A DNA stretch of 64,000 nucleotides from an uncultured Christensenella sp. (GTDB lineage: Bacteria > Bacillota > Clostridia > Christensenellales > CAG-917). The stretch spans positions 23,816 to 87,815 of the forward strand of contig CAJTQT010000006.1 in the NCBI GenBank assembly GCA_910578325.1, in the 5' to 3' direction. Each line of letters begins with the position of its first letter. Position 1 is the stretch's first letter. Below are positions 46,610 through 55,738 of the stretch, piece by piece. The translations under genes and the position numbers were made by a program. A model generated the notes under the pieces. The model ran no database searches, had not been told where the DNA came from, and saw nothing but the letters and a program-made list of their open reading frames with translations.

Positions 46610-49600
46610 ATGACACAAGACCGACAGATTAAAAAGGTCAAGACGTACAGAGCGCTCAAAGTAGTGTTCTACTGCCTTGGTCTTCCGCTGTTCTTCGTCG
46701 CGGTATTTTTATCCGCGATAAAGTTCATCGGAAACGACCCGTTTACGGGCACGAGCGCGTTTACGACGCAGTTGGGGTTCTTTAAAGACTGGGAGATTCT
46801 TTTCACCTCGCCCGCGCTGTACGGCATCTGGATAGCGTTTGCGATTTGGGCAGTTATCGCAATAGTGCATATCGTCCTGAGCAAGACGGTGAAAAACCGC
46901 CGCATAAGAATGTTTTCTATGATGGCGGTTACTCTTGTCGTTATGTTCGGCACGATGCTCGGAATGGATTCGGCTCTCGGCGCGAAAGTCGGCGAATTTG
47001 CGAAGAATGCGCCCGAAGGCGTCACCGTTGCAGATTATAAGACGCAGTTGTCCTATTACAGAACGATATCTTCCAACCGCCATTCCAAAAATATGACGGA
47101 AAACCTAATCGAACAGGTGGAACTTCTCGAACAGGTCTATAATGTCGGAATGGAAGGCATCGATAAGACGGGCAATGCCGGAAATATCGCAAATAAACCC
47201 GCGACTTATTACAACATAATAGACGACGAAGGAAATACGGGCGTCGATATCAGTTTCAGAACCGACGAAAATACGGGTATTCCGCGTCTGGATTACAATC
47301 CCGCGGGCAATACGTTTGTCGGCGACGGAGAAGTGACTAAGGAAGTCGAAGGCAAACAGGTCGTGCGCCTTGCACCCGACGGAAACGACGCGCTGGTTAT
47401 AAACGGAAAGACTTATTCGCATTATTTCTACGTGGAAAGAAAATCCACCGCGGGCGAATCGGTGTTTACCTGGTACATTAAGGATATGATGCCCGTCGGT
47501 TGGGAATGGAAAGGAGAATCCAAAGTCAACGTTACCGACGGTCGCTACGGCAAAGGTCTTTACAACGAAAGCGGAATGCTTGCCGACGGTTGGGTGTTCA
47601 GCCTCGAAAACGTCCTGTATATTCTTGAAGACTATTATTCCGCCAAAGAGGCAATCGAAAACGGTTCGAAAGAGTTCTACGGAAATTACAATTCTATGTT
47701 TACGGATGCAATGAGCCGCCGCGACGCTTATTACAGAGGCGAGATTGCAGATAACGACGGAAATTACGTCGATCCCTGGGTGTCCGCTCTGTATGAACAG
47801 GAAGTGAGAAACGCCGAGAGATTCTCTCTTACCCGCGGCGAAATCGACCAACTTATCGCAAAGGTCGGCGCGTTGCTCGGCGATAACGCTCTGTTTGATT
47901 ATCTGTTTGTAAACATCGACACGATCATCGGCGACCTCGATTCCATAGGCGATTTGGTTACCGGCGCGCTCGGCGGAACGCTTGGCGGAATCCTCAAACA
48001 ACTCAACGAGGGTATGAGCCTTTCCAAATTTGGTCTGACGGGCGACACGATGAATACGGTTGTCGACATCGTTAAAACACTTATAAACAAACCTAATCTC
48101 GAAGTAGAGGATCTCTATCTCACACTTGCATACAAGGCAAAAGACTGCTTCGGAAGAGAACAGGATCATCTTTACGTAGGTCTTGTCAGAGGCGTTGGCT
48201 CCTGGACGTATGCGGACGGAAGTAAGGTTCCCGTAGTGAAGAGAAACGGAAAATGGTACTATGAAGGCGCGGACGGCAAAGAATTCGTTACGGTTGACCG
48301 CGACGGAAAGAAATACGACGAAAACGATAAAGAAGTTGTCTACAAGGTCGGCGTAGGCACTAATCCCGAGGAGGATATTCTTCTGGATATCGATTTCGAC
48401 GACAGACTTATCGACGAGGAAACGGGCAAGTTCGCATTCGATTTCGATACGCTCAGCGAGTTCCTCAACACGGGTCTGAACAATATGCTCAAAAAGTACA
48501 ACATCAATATCAACGAGGGCATTATCAAAACCGTGCTCGGTCTCTTCCTCAAAGATATCGACGTGAACGGCGAGACGTATAAAGGTCTTGTCATAAGCGG
48601 AATAAGCATTCCTCTTATCGATTCGACGGGCAAAATCAATCTCGACATAAACGGCATCATTACGAACCTCGTCAGCACGATGTACACCTATCAATCCTCC
48701 GTAATCAAACCCGTATGGGAGTTCTATGCGGTTCCCTATTACGAGGGCGGAGTTCTTATCGAGGATGAAGAATACCTCGCTCAGAAGAATTACGAGAAAT
48801 ACGACCGCGCGCTGTTTATGGCGAAGGTTCAGGGCGGAATGATAGGCTCCGTGCTCATAGGCGATACGCTGGGAACGGGCGCGTACGACGCGTCGTTCGG
48901 CTTGCAGGATTTGGCGAGCGTGCGACAACTTCTCTCCGATTTGTCCTATCAACCCGTGTATTTCCCGCTCTATGCGGTGCGCGATATGCTCGCGTTCCTC
49001 ACCGGCATTGTAATATTCTTCTACTTCCTTAGTTTCATTATGGCGCAGAAAGAAGAGGATTGCGCGTCGGGCAAACTTACGGGGAAATCCGGAAAGGGTA
49101 AAAAAGACGGCGAAGCGAAGATTATTGCCGAATTCGACGCATTCGAACTCGAAAACGCGGAAAACGGCGGAATTACCGATACAAGCGACGCCTCGTCATC
49201 GGACGGATTTGAAGAAGCCGAACCTATAAAAGAGAAGAAAGGGCTCTTCGGCAAAAAGAAGAAAAAGGAAGATGATTTTGTCGACTTTGCGGAAGAGGAA
49301 ACTTTCGCAGAGGATGATTTTGACGAATCAATTGCCGAAAAGAAAGGCTTGTTCGGCAGAAAGAACAGAAAATCCGAAGTCGAGCCGGCGGAAGACGCGT
49401 CGGAACAAACGGACGTATTCGTCGAAGACGAACCTGTGAAAGAAAAGAAAAGTCTGTTCGGCAAAAGGAAAAATAAAGAAGAGATTGAAGAAATCGACGA
49501 GTTCGCCGCTGTAGAAGACTCATTCGTACAGGACGAACCCGTGAAAGAGAAGAAGGGCTTGTTCGGCAGAAAAAAGAAGAACGACGACCTTGTCGAAGAT

Positions 49601-49660
49601 GAAACGGGAGAGGATACCGCCTTGCCTGTAAACGAAAATTCGGATAAGGAGGTGCGCTGA
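46610..49660 (+). CDS. Giant membrane protein with cytoplasmic KKGLFG-repeat tail (first of pair)
   Basis: 1,016 residues, family not recognised. Three N-terminal helices (about 17-37, 68-90, 98-118) are followed by about 670 extracytoplasmic residues (Gly/Leu-rich stretch GALGGTLGGILKQLNEGMS near 450-470), one more helix (790-812) and a ~200-residue acidic cytoplasmic tail. The tail carries four basic motifs: KEKKGLFGKKKKK (874), AEKKGLFGRKNRK (909), KEKKSLFGKRKNK (944) and KEKKGLFGRKKK (979), spaced exactly 35 residues apart by acidic linkers. GGAG precedes the ATG; an extended -10 (TGATATAAT, 46541-46549) lies upstream. The second gene follows after 1 base, so they are one operon. The tail looks like a multivalent docking or membrane-touching array; that is inference. 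Confidence 0.8.
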   Translation: MTQDRQIKKVKTYRALKVVFYCLGLPLFFVAVFLSAIKFIGNDPFTGTSAFTTQLGFFKDWEILFTSPALYGIWIAFAIWAVIAIVHIVLSKTVKNRRIRMFSMMAVTLVVMFGTMLGMDSALGAKVGEFAKNAPEGVTVADYKTQLSYYRTISSNRHSKNMTENLIEQVELLEQVYNVGMEGIDKTGNAGNIANKPATYYNIIDDEGNTGVDISFRTDENTGIPRLDYNPAGNTFVGDGEVTKEVEGKQVVRLAPDGNDALVINGKTYSHYFYVERKSTAGESVFTWYIKDMMPVGWEWKGESKVNVTDGRYGKGLYNESGMLADGWVFSLENVLYILEDYYSAKEAIENGSKEFYGNYNSMFTDAMSRRDAYYRGEIADNDGNYVDPWVSALYEQEVRNAERFSLTRGEIDQLIAKVGALLGDNALFDYLFVNIDTIIGDLDSIGDLVTGALGGTLGGILKQLNEGMSLSKFGLTGDTMNTVVDIVKTLINKPNLEVEDLYLTLAYKAKDCFGREQDHLYVGLVRGVGSWTYADGSKVPVVKRNGKWYYEGADGKEFVTVDRDGKKYDENDKEVVYKVGVGTNPEEDILLDIDFDDRLIDEETGKFAFDFDTLSEFLNTGLNNMLKKYNININEGIIKTVLGLFLKDIDVNGETYKGLVISGISIPLIDSTGKINLDINGIITNLVSTMYTYQSSVIKPVWEFYAVPYYEGGVLIEDEEYLAQKNYEKYDRALFMAKVQGGMIGSVLIGDTLGTGAYDASFGLQDLASVRQLLSDLSYQPVYFPLYAVRDMLAFLTGIVIFFYFLSFIMAQKEEDCASGKLTGKSGKGKKDGEAKIIAEFDAFELENAENGGITDTSDASSSDGFEEAEPIKEKKGLFGKKKKKEDDFVDFAEEETFAEDDFDESIAEKKGLFGRKNRKSEVEPAEDASEQTDVFVEDEPVKEKKSLFGKRKNKEEIEEIDEFAAVEDSFVQDEPVKEKKGLFGRKKKNDDLVEDETGEDTALPVNENSDKEVR

Positions 49661-49661
49661 T

Positions 49662-52334
49662 ATGAAAAACAAGAATATCGATATCGTAAACGTGGATAAT
49701 GAAGGCAACGTAATCACCGAGGCGTTCCCCGTAAGCCAGCGCACCGTAAAAGACCATCGCAAGACTTCGGTCGGATATACCGTAATCGCGGTGCTGTTGC
49801 ACATACTGGCATTTGCGCCTATCATAGCCGTATCAATCGTGCTGGCGGTAAAGTGCTACAATCTTATGCCGTACTATACGTTCTGGCCGTTTGTAGGACT
49901 TATCATAACGATTGTATTCGGACTTATATTCCTTGCCGTTTCGCTGATTGTAACGAGAAAGCGTTCGAAGAGCGGAATTATGGGGCAGACAGTCAAAATC
50001 GCGATAACGTTCGTGTGTCTTACAAGCGTATTCGCGCTCATAGTCACGTACGTGCTGCCCGACATAATTTCTATGGCGACGCAGAACACTCTGTTTGCGG
50101 AGGACGTGTATAACAATGGCGCTGAACAGGCGGAAATCAACGCTAAGTTGGAACGTGATTTCATAAGATACAATATCCTGAACGGCAATCTCAACAAGCA
50201 CGGAGAGGAAAACGGCGATTTCTCTTATACCACGCTTTCCAAGCGCGAAGAGGATCAGGTCGGCGGATTCCTTTACTACCATAACGACGAGATTCAGGCG
50301 AATTTCGACGCATACAGCAGTTACGACATAAGAACTCTCGAAAGAGACGTCATCGAGGTTATGAAAAAGAGCAAACCGTTGAAATACGAGTTGTATGACT
50401 TTATATACAATTCCTACGTGCTCAACGACTTCGATTACGCGCTTGTAAACACGATCGGCCGCCGCGCTTTCGCGCTTTCGCTTGTCGATTACGAATATAA
50501 GTATTCGGGATACGAAAAACTGCTTAAAGAGGGATTCTCAAACAAGAAAATCAAGCAACTCTTCGATAAAAATTTCGACAGTTTCAACCACGACGGATAT
50601 CAGACGTTTGACGACCCGCTGTTGCTTTTCGCACAGATGGAAGGACGTATGACGGTGCCCGTTGTTCTCAGACTCATTCTGAACGAGGGCTGGCAGTCGT
50701 CGCAGGGTTCGTATGACCTGGACAGCAATCTTTACTATGCGGACGACGGCAACTTCCTCTACGAACTCTACGATCCCGAAACCAGAGACGCGTTTATCAA
50801 AGATGGCGGAATATTCGACCGTGAGGGAACACGTATCAACGGAGACGGAAAAGAAATTAAAGACAAATACGGATACAACAAAGAAGGCTGGAAGGTTTAT
50901 GAAAGCGGCGTTGTGGAACGTCCTATGAAATGGCTCGTTCTGGATATGCTCGGCGATCCTATGGACGTTGCAAGTGTTGATATCAACAGCGCGCTGGGCG
51001 GATTGCTCGGATCCATTCTTCCCGACGTTTCCCCGAATATGGTCGGCAGTTTCCTTGCAGGTTTGCTCAGTAAACTCGGCGGAGTCGTAGACGCTGTCGG
51101 CGGTCTGTTGCAGGACGACGTCGGCGGTCTCATTCAGGACGTTACGGGCGGCGCGAATCTCAATCTCAGTATATGCATCGACGACAGCGGCGCGCTCAGC
51201 ATAAGCATTACGCCTATGAACGCGCAGTACGGTATGCTCGGCTATATGCAGGCTTCCTGGGTGCAGTCGGATAACCTTCTTATGGCGGTTATCAACGTGC
51301 TCGGTCTCAGAAACTGGCTGTGCATATTCGGAGCGGTCGGCATCGTGCTTGTAATTGCCGCGGGCATTTTGAGAGAATGCGGAAAGAACACCAGACTCAG
51401 AACAGCCGTTGCAAGAGACAGAATTATGAGAGCAAACACCGCGGAAAAGATAGCAAGCGGAGAGTTGGAGCCCACCGCATCCGATGAAATGGATATACTC
51501 AGAGAGGAGTTGACTCCCTCGGAAGTTGCGGCTATTGAAAAAGAGCGCGGAGCGTCGACAAGAAGATTCGGCAAGAAATCCGCCGAGGAAACGGATGAGA
51601 ACGTTGCGGCACAGATCGACGAAACGGTTGTGCCTGTTGCAGCGGTTGAAGAAAAACCGACTGTAAGCAACGTGAACGCGCAGGCGACTGCCGTCACCGC
51701 AATTCCCGTTGCACAGCCTGTGACTTATGCGCAGACGTCTGAACCGCCGATAGAGGAAGAACCCGAACAGGAACCCGCCGCTGAAAAACGCGGACTATTC
51801 GGACGCAAAAAGAAAAAAGACGCGGAAGAAGCGCAAGCAGACGTGCAGGAAACCACTGCAGATTTGTTCCCCGAAGCGGAAGAAGAGCCTGTACAGACGA
51901 GAAAAGGACTCTTTGGAAGAAAGAAAAAGGAAGAGTTTGACGATTTGGATTCTCAACCCACGGCGGACGTAAATTCGGACGGTGATTTTGCAGAGGAACC
52001 CGTTCAGGAAAAGAAAGGACTTTTCGGAAAGAAAAAGAAAAAAGGATCCGATGACTTTGCAGAAGAGGTTGTTGCGGATTCGGCGGAAGAAGAGTTTATC
52101 GAGGAACCCGCAGCAAAGAAAGGGCTGTTCGGACGCAAAAAGAAGAAGGAAGAGATTGACGAGTTTGCGGAGGAATCCGCCGCAGACATCGCTTCCGACG
52201 ATGAGTTTGCGGAAGACGAACCCGTAAAAGAGAAGAAAAGTCTCTTTGGCAGGAAGAAGAAAAAGAACGATGATCTCGACTTTCTTGCGGAAGAGGAAGA
52301 ATCCAAAAGCGATGAGTTGACGGATTTGTTCTGA
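49662..52334 (+). CDS. Giant membrane protein with cytoplasmic KKGLFG-repeat tail (second of pair)
   Basis: 890 residues with the same plan as its upstream neighbour: three N-terminal helices (about 35-60, 70-95, 105-130), an extracytoplasmic domain of about 410 residues ending in a Gly/Leu/Val-rich stretch (SALGGLLGSILPD, VDAVGGLLQDDVGGL), a fourth helix (550-572) and a ~315-residue tail. The tail holds five motifs: AEKRGLFGRKKKK (707), QTRKGLFGRKKK (745), QEKKGLFGKKKKK (782), AAKKGLFGRKKKK (817) and KEKKSLFGRKKKK (856), spaced 35-39 residues. AAGGAGGTG lies inside the end of the first gene. The two are probably paralogues that assemble together. Function unknown. Confidence 0.8.
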   Translation: MKNKNIDIVNVDNEGNVITEAFPVSQRTVKDHRKTSVGYTVIAVLLHILAFAPIIAVSIVLAVKCYNLMPYYTFWPFVGLIITIVFGLIFLAVSLIVTRKRSKSGIMGQTVKIAITFVCLTSVFALIVTYVLPDIISMATQNTLFAEDVYNNGAEQAEINAKLERDFIRYNILNGNLNKHGEENGDFSYTTLSKREEDQVGGFLYYHNDEIQANFDAYSSYDIRTLERDVIEVMKKSKPLKYELYDFIYNSYVLNDFDYALVNTIGRRAFALSLVDYEYKYSGYEKLLKEGFSNKKIKQLFDKNFDSFNHDGYQTFDDPLLLFAQMEGRMTVPVVLRLILNEGWQSSQGSYDLDSNLYYADDGNFLYELYDPETRDAFIKDGGIFDREGTRINGDGKEIKDKYGYNKEGWKVYESGVVERPMKWLVLDMLGDPMDVASVDINSALGGLLGSILPDVSPNMVGSFLAGLLSKLGGVVDAVGGLLQDDVGGLIQDVTGGANLNLSICIDDSGALSISITPMNAQYGMLGYMQASWVQSDNLLMAVINVLGLRNWLCIFGAVGIVLVIAAGILRECGKNTRLRTAVARDRIMRANTAEKIASGELEPTASDEMDILREELTPSEVAAIEKERGASTRRFGKKSAEETDENVAAQIDETVVPVAAVEEKPTVSNVNAQATAVTAIPVAQPVTYAQTSEPPIEEEPEQEPAAEKRGLFGRKKKKDAEEAQADVQETTADLFPEAEEEPVQTRKGLFGRKKKEEFDDLDSQPTADVNSDGDFAEEPVQEKKGLFGKKKKKGSDDFAEEVVADSAEEEFIEEPAAKKGLFGRKKKKEEIDEFAEESAADIASDDEFAEDEPVKEKKSLFGRKKKKNDDLDFLAEEEESKSDELTDLF

Positions 52335-52351
52335 TTCGGTTAAGAGCAATC

Positions 52352-52381
52352 AAAAAGCCGCATATCTGCGGCTTTTTGTTT
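52352..52381 (+). terminator. Terminator of the KKGLFG operon
   Basis: AAAAAGCCGCA (52352-52362) and TGCGGCTTTTT (52367-52377) with a TATC loop and further T residues. Confidence 0.92.
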
Positions 52382-52516
52382 TGTAGGTTTATCGCGTGCG
52401 CGTATATTGTATCTAATCTATATATTATATATTTATTGTAAAATTACTTTATTTATTTCATTATGTAAATTCGCGGTTCGGTTTCTATGCGGCGAGGAGT
52501 TTGATGCCAACACTTT

Positions 52517-53728
52517 TTATTCGTTGTCTACCACGAGCAAATCTCCCGAATGCAGTTTAAGAGGGCATACAAATGAATATATGTGCTGTACGAGTTTGGC
52601 ATCGTCCGTAACGGCGCCGTCTTCTATGTGCGTAATTTCGCCCATAATAAACGACGAGCCGTTATTCCCGTCGGGAGAAAGGACGTAAATCTTATCTCCG
52701 CTTCGGAAGCGGTTGCGCATCTCTACGGTTACGCAGTCGCCGTCAGTTTTCAGTACGGTTGCGATATAGCGGAATTTCTCTTTGAGGCACTCCTTTTCAA
52801 GCGATACGGTGTGCGTGTTTTCTCCGTCGAGATAAGCCTCCGTATACGCGCGGTGGGATATTGTTTCAAGAAGCGCGTTGTAGTCATCCGTGTGCTCAAT
52901 TCTTCCGCAGGACAGATATTCGTCAATCGCGCGCCTGTATGCGGTGGCTACGGTGGCTACGTAGAATTCGCTTTTCATACGGCCTTCCACTTTAAACGAG
53001 GTTATCCCTGCCTCTGCGAGTTCGGGAATGCGGGAGAGCAGACGAAGGTCGCAACTGTTCATAAAGTAGGTTCCCCGTTCGTCCTCTTCCACGTCTACGC
53101 TTACGTCCCGCGCAACTTCCGAAAGTCGGTAGCCCCAGCGGCAGGGTTGTACACATTCTCCGCGGTTGGAACTTCGCTCGGAGAAATATGATGACAGCAG
53201 GCATCTGCCGCTGTAACTTACACACATTGCACCGTGAACAAACGCTTCGAGTTCCACTTCGGGAACCGCTTCGTGTATAGCGCGGATATCGGTAAGACCG
53301 AGTTCGCGCGCGAGCACAACACGTTTTACGCCGAGACTGTGCCAGAATTTTACGGCAAGCAGGTTTGTAGTGTTTGCCTGTGTGGATAGGTGTATCGTCA
53401 GAGACGGTGCTTTTTCTTTGCACAGCGAGAGAAGTCCCGCGTCGGAAATCAGCACTGCGTCGGCGTGCGCGCTTTCGAGAAATGCAAAAAATTCGCCTGC
53501 GGATTCGAGGTCCGAATTGCGCGCGAATATGTTTGCGGTTACGTATACTTTCTTTCCGAGAGAGTGTGCGTAATTTATGCCCGCTGTCAGATCTTCGCGG
53601 GAAAAGTTATCTGCAAATGCGCGTAACGACAGGCTTTTTCCGCCTACGTATACGGCGTCCGCTCCGAAGTGAAACGCGGTGCGAAGTTTTTTCAGATTGC
53701 CGGCAGGGAGGAGAAGTTCCATAATCAT
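52517..53728 (-). CDS. U32 family peptidase (tRNA hydroxylation TrhP-like)
   Basis: A 403-residue member of peptidase family U32: LLPAGNLKKLRTAFHFGADAVYVGG at the N-terminus and the signature ELEAFVHGAMCVSYSGRCLLSSY, with further cysteines (GECVQPC, NSCDL) forming the likely iron-sulfur ligand set. Relatives (YrrN/YrrO, TrhP, RlhA) take part in RNA hydroxylation rather than classical proteolysis; which role applies here is open. The start overlaps the stop of the phosphoribosyltransferase gene (ATGA), so it is translationally coupled to it. Confidence 0.88.
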   Translation of the reverse strand: MIMELLLPAGNLKKLRTAFHFGADAVYVGGKSLSLRAFADNFSREDLTAGINYAHSLGKKVYVTANIFARNSDLESAGEFFAFLESAHADAVLISDAGLLSLCKEKAPSLTIHLSTQANTTNLLAVKFWHSLGVKRVVLARELGLTDIRAIHEAVPEVELEAFVHGAMCVSYSGRCLLSSYFSERSSNRGECVQPCRWGYRLSEVARDVSVDVEEDERGTYFMNSCDLRLLSRIPELAEAGITSFKVEGRMKSEFYVATVATAYRRAIDEYLSCGRIEHTDDYNALLETISHRAYTEAYLDGENTHTVSLEKECLKEKFRYIATVLKTDGDCVTVEMRNRFRSGDKIYVLSPDGNNGSSFIMGEITHIEDGAVTDDAKLVQHIYSFVCPLKLHSGDLLVVDNE

Positions 53729-54267
53729 TCACCGATAATTGGAATGGAGGCAAGGTACAAAACGTCGCTGCGTTTTGCCGCGTCTCCCTCCGCAAGCACA
53801 AATGCCTTTTGAACGACTTCGCCGCCCGCAAGGCGGACTATTTCTTCAATTCCTTTCAGACTGCCGCCCGTCGAAACAACGTCGTCTACAACCGCAACTC
53901 TTTTCCCTTTTAATAAATCCGCGTCGTGCTTGCTCAGATATAGCGTTTGAATTTCGCCCGTGGTTATCGACTGAACGCTTGTCTGCAAACCGTCCTGCAT
54001 ATAGAGTTTTTTGGACTTGCGGCAAACGGCGTAGTATGTCTGGCCGAGTTCGCGTGCAACTACGTGAGCCAACTGTAAACCTTTGGATTCGGCAGTGATT
54101 ACAATATCGCAGTCCTTGATGCGTTTGGCGAGTTCTGCGCCGCAGTGCTCCGTCAGCGATTGATTTCCGTGCAGGTTGAAAAAACAAATGCCGATTCCTG
54201 ACGGCAGTTTCATAATCGGCAAATCCGTTTTGCGTCCGCAGATATCGACGGTGAAAAATCTGTCCAT
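53725..54267 (-). CDS. Phosphoribosyltransferase (adenine PRT-like)
   Basis: A 180-residue type I phosphoribosyltransferase. The PRPP-binding signature is AVVDDVVSTGGSLKGIE (13-residue PRPP motif VVDDVVSTGGSL). The upstream segment DIVITAESKGLQLAHVVA is typical of APRT/PurR-like proteins, and KSKKLYM supplies the basic flap. The start at 54267 is set by GGAGG four bases upstream; 69 in-frame codons before it are rejected. It shares an ATGA overlap with the U32 gene. Likely purine salvage; a regulatory PRT is possible. Confidence 0.85.
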   Translation of the reverse strand: MDRFFTVDICGRKTDLPIMKLPSGIGICFFNLHGNQSLTEHCGAELAKRIKDCDIVITAESKGLQLAHVVARELGQTYYAVCRKSKKLYMQDGLQTSVQSITTGEIQTLYLSKHDADLLKGKRVAVVDDVVSTGGSLKGIEEIVRLAGGEVVQKAFVLAEGDAAKRSDVLYLASIPIIGE

Positions 54268-54409
54268 ATTTCCTCCGAGTGTGAATAAATGGTTATTTTT
54301 ATTATAGTGCAACGGTTTCGGATTTTCAACGGTTTTGCGGAAATTAAGACTTAATATGTTAAAATCGGTATATAAACTTGCGGTTAAAGAAGCATACGGC
54401 GTACAATAT

Positions 54410-54442
54410 GATAAACGCCGCGGAATTTCCGCGGCGTTTATC
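54410..54442. terminator. Long perfect hairpin after the 45-residue Cys protein gene
   Basis: GATAAACGCCGCGGAA (54410-54425) and its exact complement at 54427-54442, a 16-bp stem with a one-base centre. It probably ends the small minus-strand gene. Confidence 0.8.
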
Positions 54443-54455
54443 ATTTGGGTTTGAC

Positions 54456-54593
54456 TTACTTGCAATCCGTGCAATCGCAGACTTTTTTAGATTTGCCGGC
54501 GTTTTTGGACTTAGTTGCGGGTTTGCTTTCGCCGCAATGGCAATCGCTGGTTTGCTTTTTGGATTGTTTGCTCGTTGTGCTGGTTTTAGCCAT
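54456..54593 (-). CDS. 45-residue Cys-rich basic small protein (CxC / CxCxxC)
   Basis: Short gene with AAAAGGAGA seven bases before its ATG and a strong hairpin after its stop. It encodes MAKTSTTSKQSKKQ, then CHC at residues 18-20, a Lys/Ser/Ala-rich spacer (KPATKSKNAGKSKK), and CDCTDCK at the C-terminus. Five cysteines and one histidine in such a small soluble protein suggest metal binding, metallothionein-like in style only. The CDCTDC end resembles CDCVDC in the loop of the metal permease at 24 kb. Family not recognised. Confidence 0.7.
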   Translation of the reverse strand: MAKTSTTSKQSKKQTSDCHCGESKPATKSKNAGKSKKVCDCTDCK

Positions 54594-54720
54594 TTCAAAT
54601 TCTCCTTTTAGGCAATTCGCCTGTTAATAGTAGTATGGATTACAGACGCGCAATCTATACCTTGCGAAAGAGAAAATTTATGTTATAATGTTGATAACCA
54701 AATTACACAGGCGGGCAATT

Positions 54721-55383
54721 ATGGTAAACATAGGAAACAGTTGGGACGAACTACTTAAAAACGATTTTGAAAGCGACAGTTATAAAAATCTGCGAATGTT
54801 CCTTGCGGACGAGTACCGCCGTCGCAGGATTTATCCCGATATGTACGACATATTCAACGCGCTCAAATACACGCCGTACGAAAATGTTAAAGCCGTAATA
54901 TTGGGGCAGGATCCGTATCACGGCGCGGGACAGGCTCACGGAATGTGCTTTTCCGTAAAACCCGACGTCGCGGCTCCGCCGTCGCTGGTGAATATATTCA
55001 AAGAAATCGAGGACGATCTGGGGATAAAAAACACTTCGCCGTATCTTGTAAAATGGGCGGAACAGGGCGTTTTACTTCTCAACACTGTGCTCACGGTGCG
55101 GGAGGGACAACCTAATTCGCATAAGGATAAGGGCTGGGAAGTGCTGACCGACAGCATTATCAGAAAACTCAACGCACGCAAAGAGCCCATCGTGTTTATA
55201 CTCTGGGGAGGGAACGCCCGCTCCAAAAAATCACTTATAAACGCGCCGCAACATTTTATACTCGAATGCCCGCACCCGTCGCCGCTCAGCGCGTACAACG
55301 GTTTTTTCGGATGCAGACACTTTTCCAAATGCAATGCGTTTTTGACGAAAAACGGAGTTAATCCTATTGACTGGCGCACTTAA
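54721..55383 (+). CDS. ung: Uracil-DNA glycosylase (family 1)
   Basis: A 220-residue base-excision enzyme. The water-activating Asp64 lies in GQDPYHGAGQAHG; the Leu-intercalation/His motif is HPSPLSAY; GVLLLNTVLTV and the uracil-binding FILWGGNA are all present. The ATG at 54721 is chosen over one 11 codons earlier because homology begins with the SWDELLKNDF segment. A TATAAT box lies about 30 bases upstream. DUF896 follows 34 bp later, probably in the same transcript. Confidence 0.96.
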   Translation: MVNIGNSWDELLKNDFESDSYKNLRMFLADEYRRRRIYPDMYDIFNALKYTPYENVKAVILGQDPYHGAGQAHGMCFSVKPDVAAPPSLVNIFKEIEDDLGIKNTSPYLVKWAEQGVLLLNTVLTVREGQPNSHKDKGWEVLTDSIIRKLNARKEPIVFILWGGNARSKKSLINAPQHFILECPHPSPLSAYNGFFGCRHFSKCNAFLTKNGVNPIDWRT

Positions 55384-55417
55384 AGCGTGTGAAAAACAAT
55401 TATTAAGCGAGGATTTT

Positions 55418-55621
55418 ATGGTTGATATAGACAGAATAAACGAATTGGCGCGAAAAGCCAAAACCGTCGGGCTGACGGAAGAAGAAAAGAGCGAGCAAGC
55501 CGCGTTGCGTAAAGAATACGTAAAAAGCGTGGTGGGGAATTTGCGCACGCAATTGGACAATTCGTACGTAACCGATGAAAACGGCAACGAGATAAAACTC
55601 AAACCCAAAAGCGACAAATAA
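55418..55621 (+). CDS. DUF896 (YnzC-like) small protein
   Basis: A 67-residue protein: VDIDRINELARKAKTVGLTEEE, then EQAALRKEYVKSVVGNLRTQLD, which is the whole DUF896 domain (a two-helix hairpin). In Bacillus relatives (YnzC) it is linked to the SOS operon; being next to ung fits a DNA-damage setting, though no LexA box was seen. GAGG lies before the ATG; 17 upstream in-frame codons overlap ung and are rejected. Confidence 0.92.
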   Translation: MVDIDRINELARKAKTVGLTEEEKSEQAALRKEYVKSVVGNLRTQLDNSYVTDENGNEIKLKPKSDK

Positions 55622-55652
55622 AATTTTTGTCAATCGGTTCTCGCGTAAAATA

Positions 55653-55698
55653 AAAATAATACCTCTTAGCGCAAGCCGTTGCGACGAGGTATTATTTT
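55653..55698. terminator. Large two-tier hairpin after DUF896
   Basis: AAAATAATACCTC (55653-55665) pairs perfectly with 55686-55698; an inner CGCAA/TTGCG stem extends it. The T-rich 3' arm suits a terminator for the plus-strand genes and possibly for the opposing small gene. Confidence 0.75.
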
Positions 55699-55738
55699 CA
55701 GAATATAAGTGCGCCGACGCGCGTTTTAGAATGACGGC

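Noticed and set aside
47105..48952. 615-codon minus-strand ORF opposite the first KKGLFG protein
   Set aside because: Shadow ORF; composition is low-complexity Arg/His/Val and there is no start signal, while the plus frame fits its paralogue.
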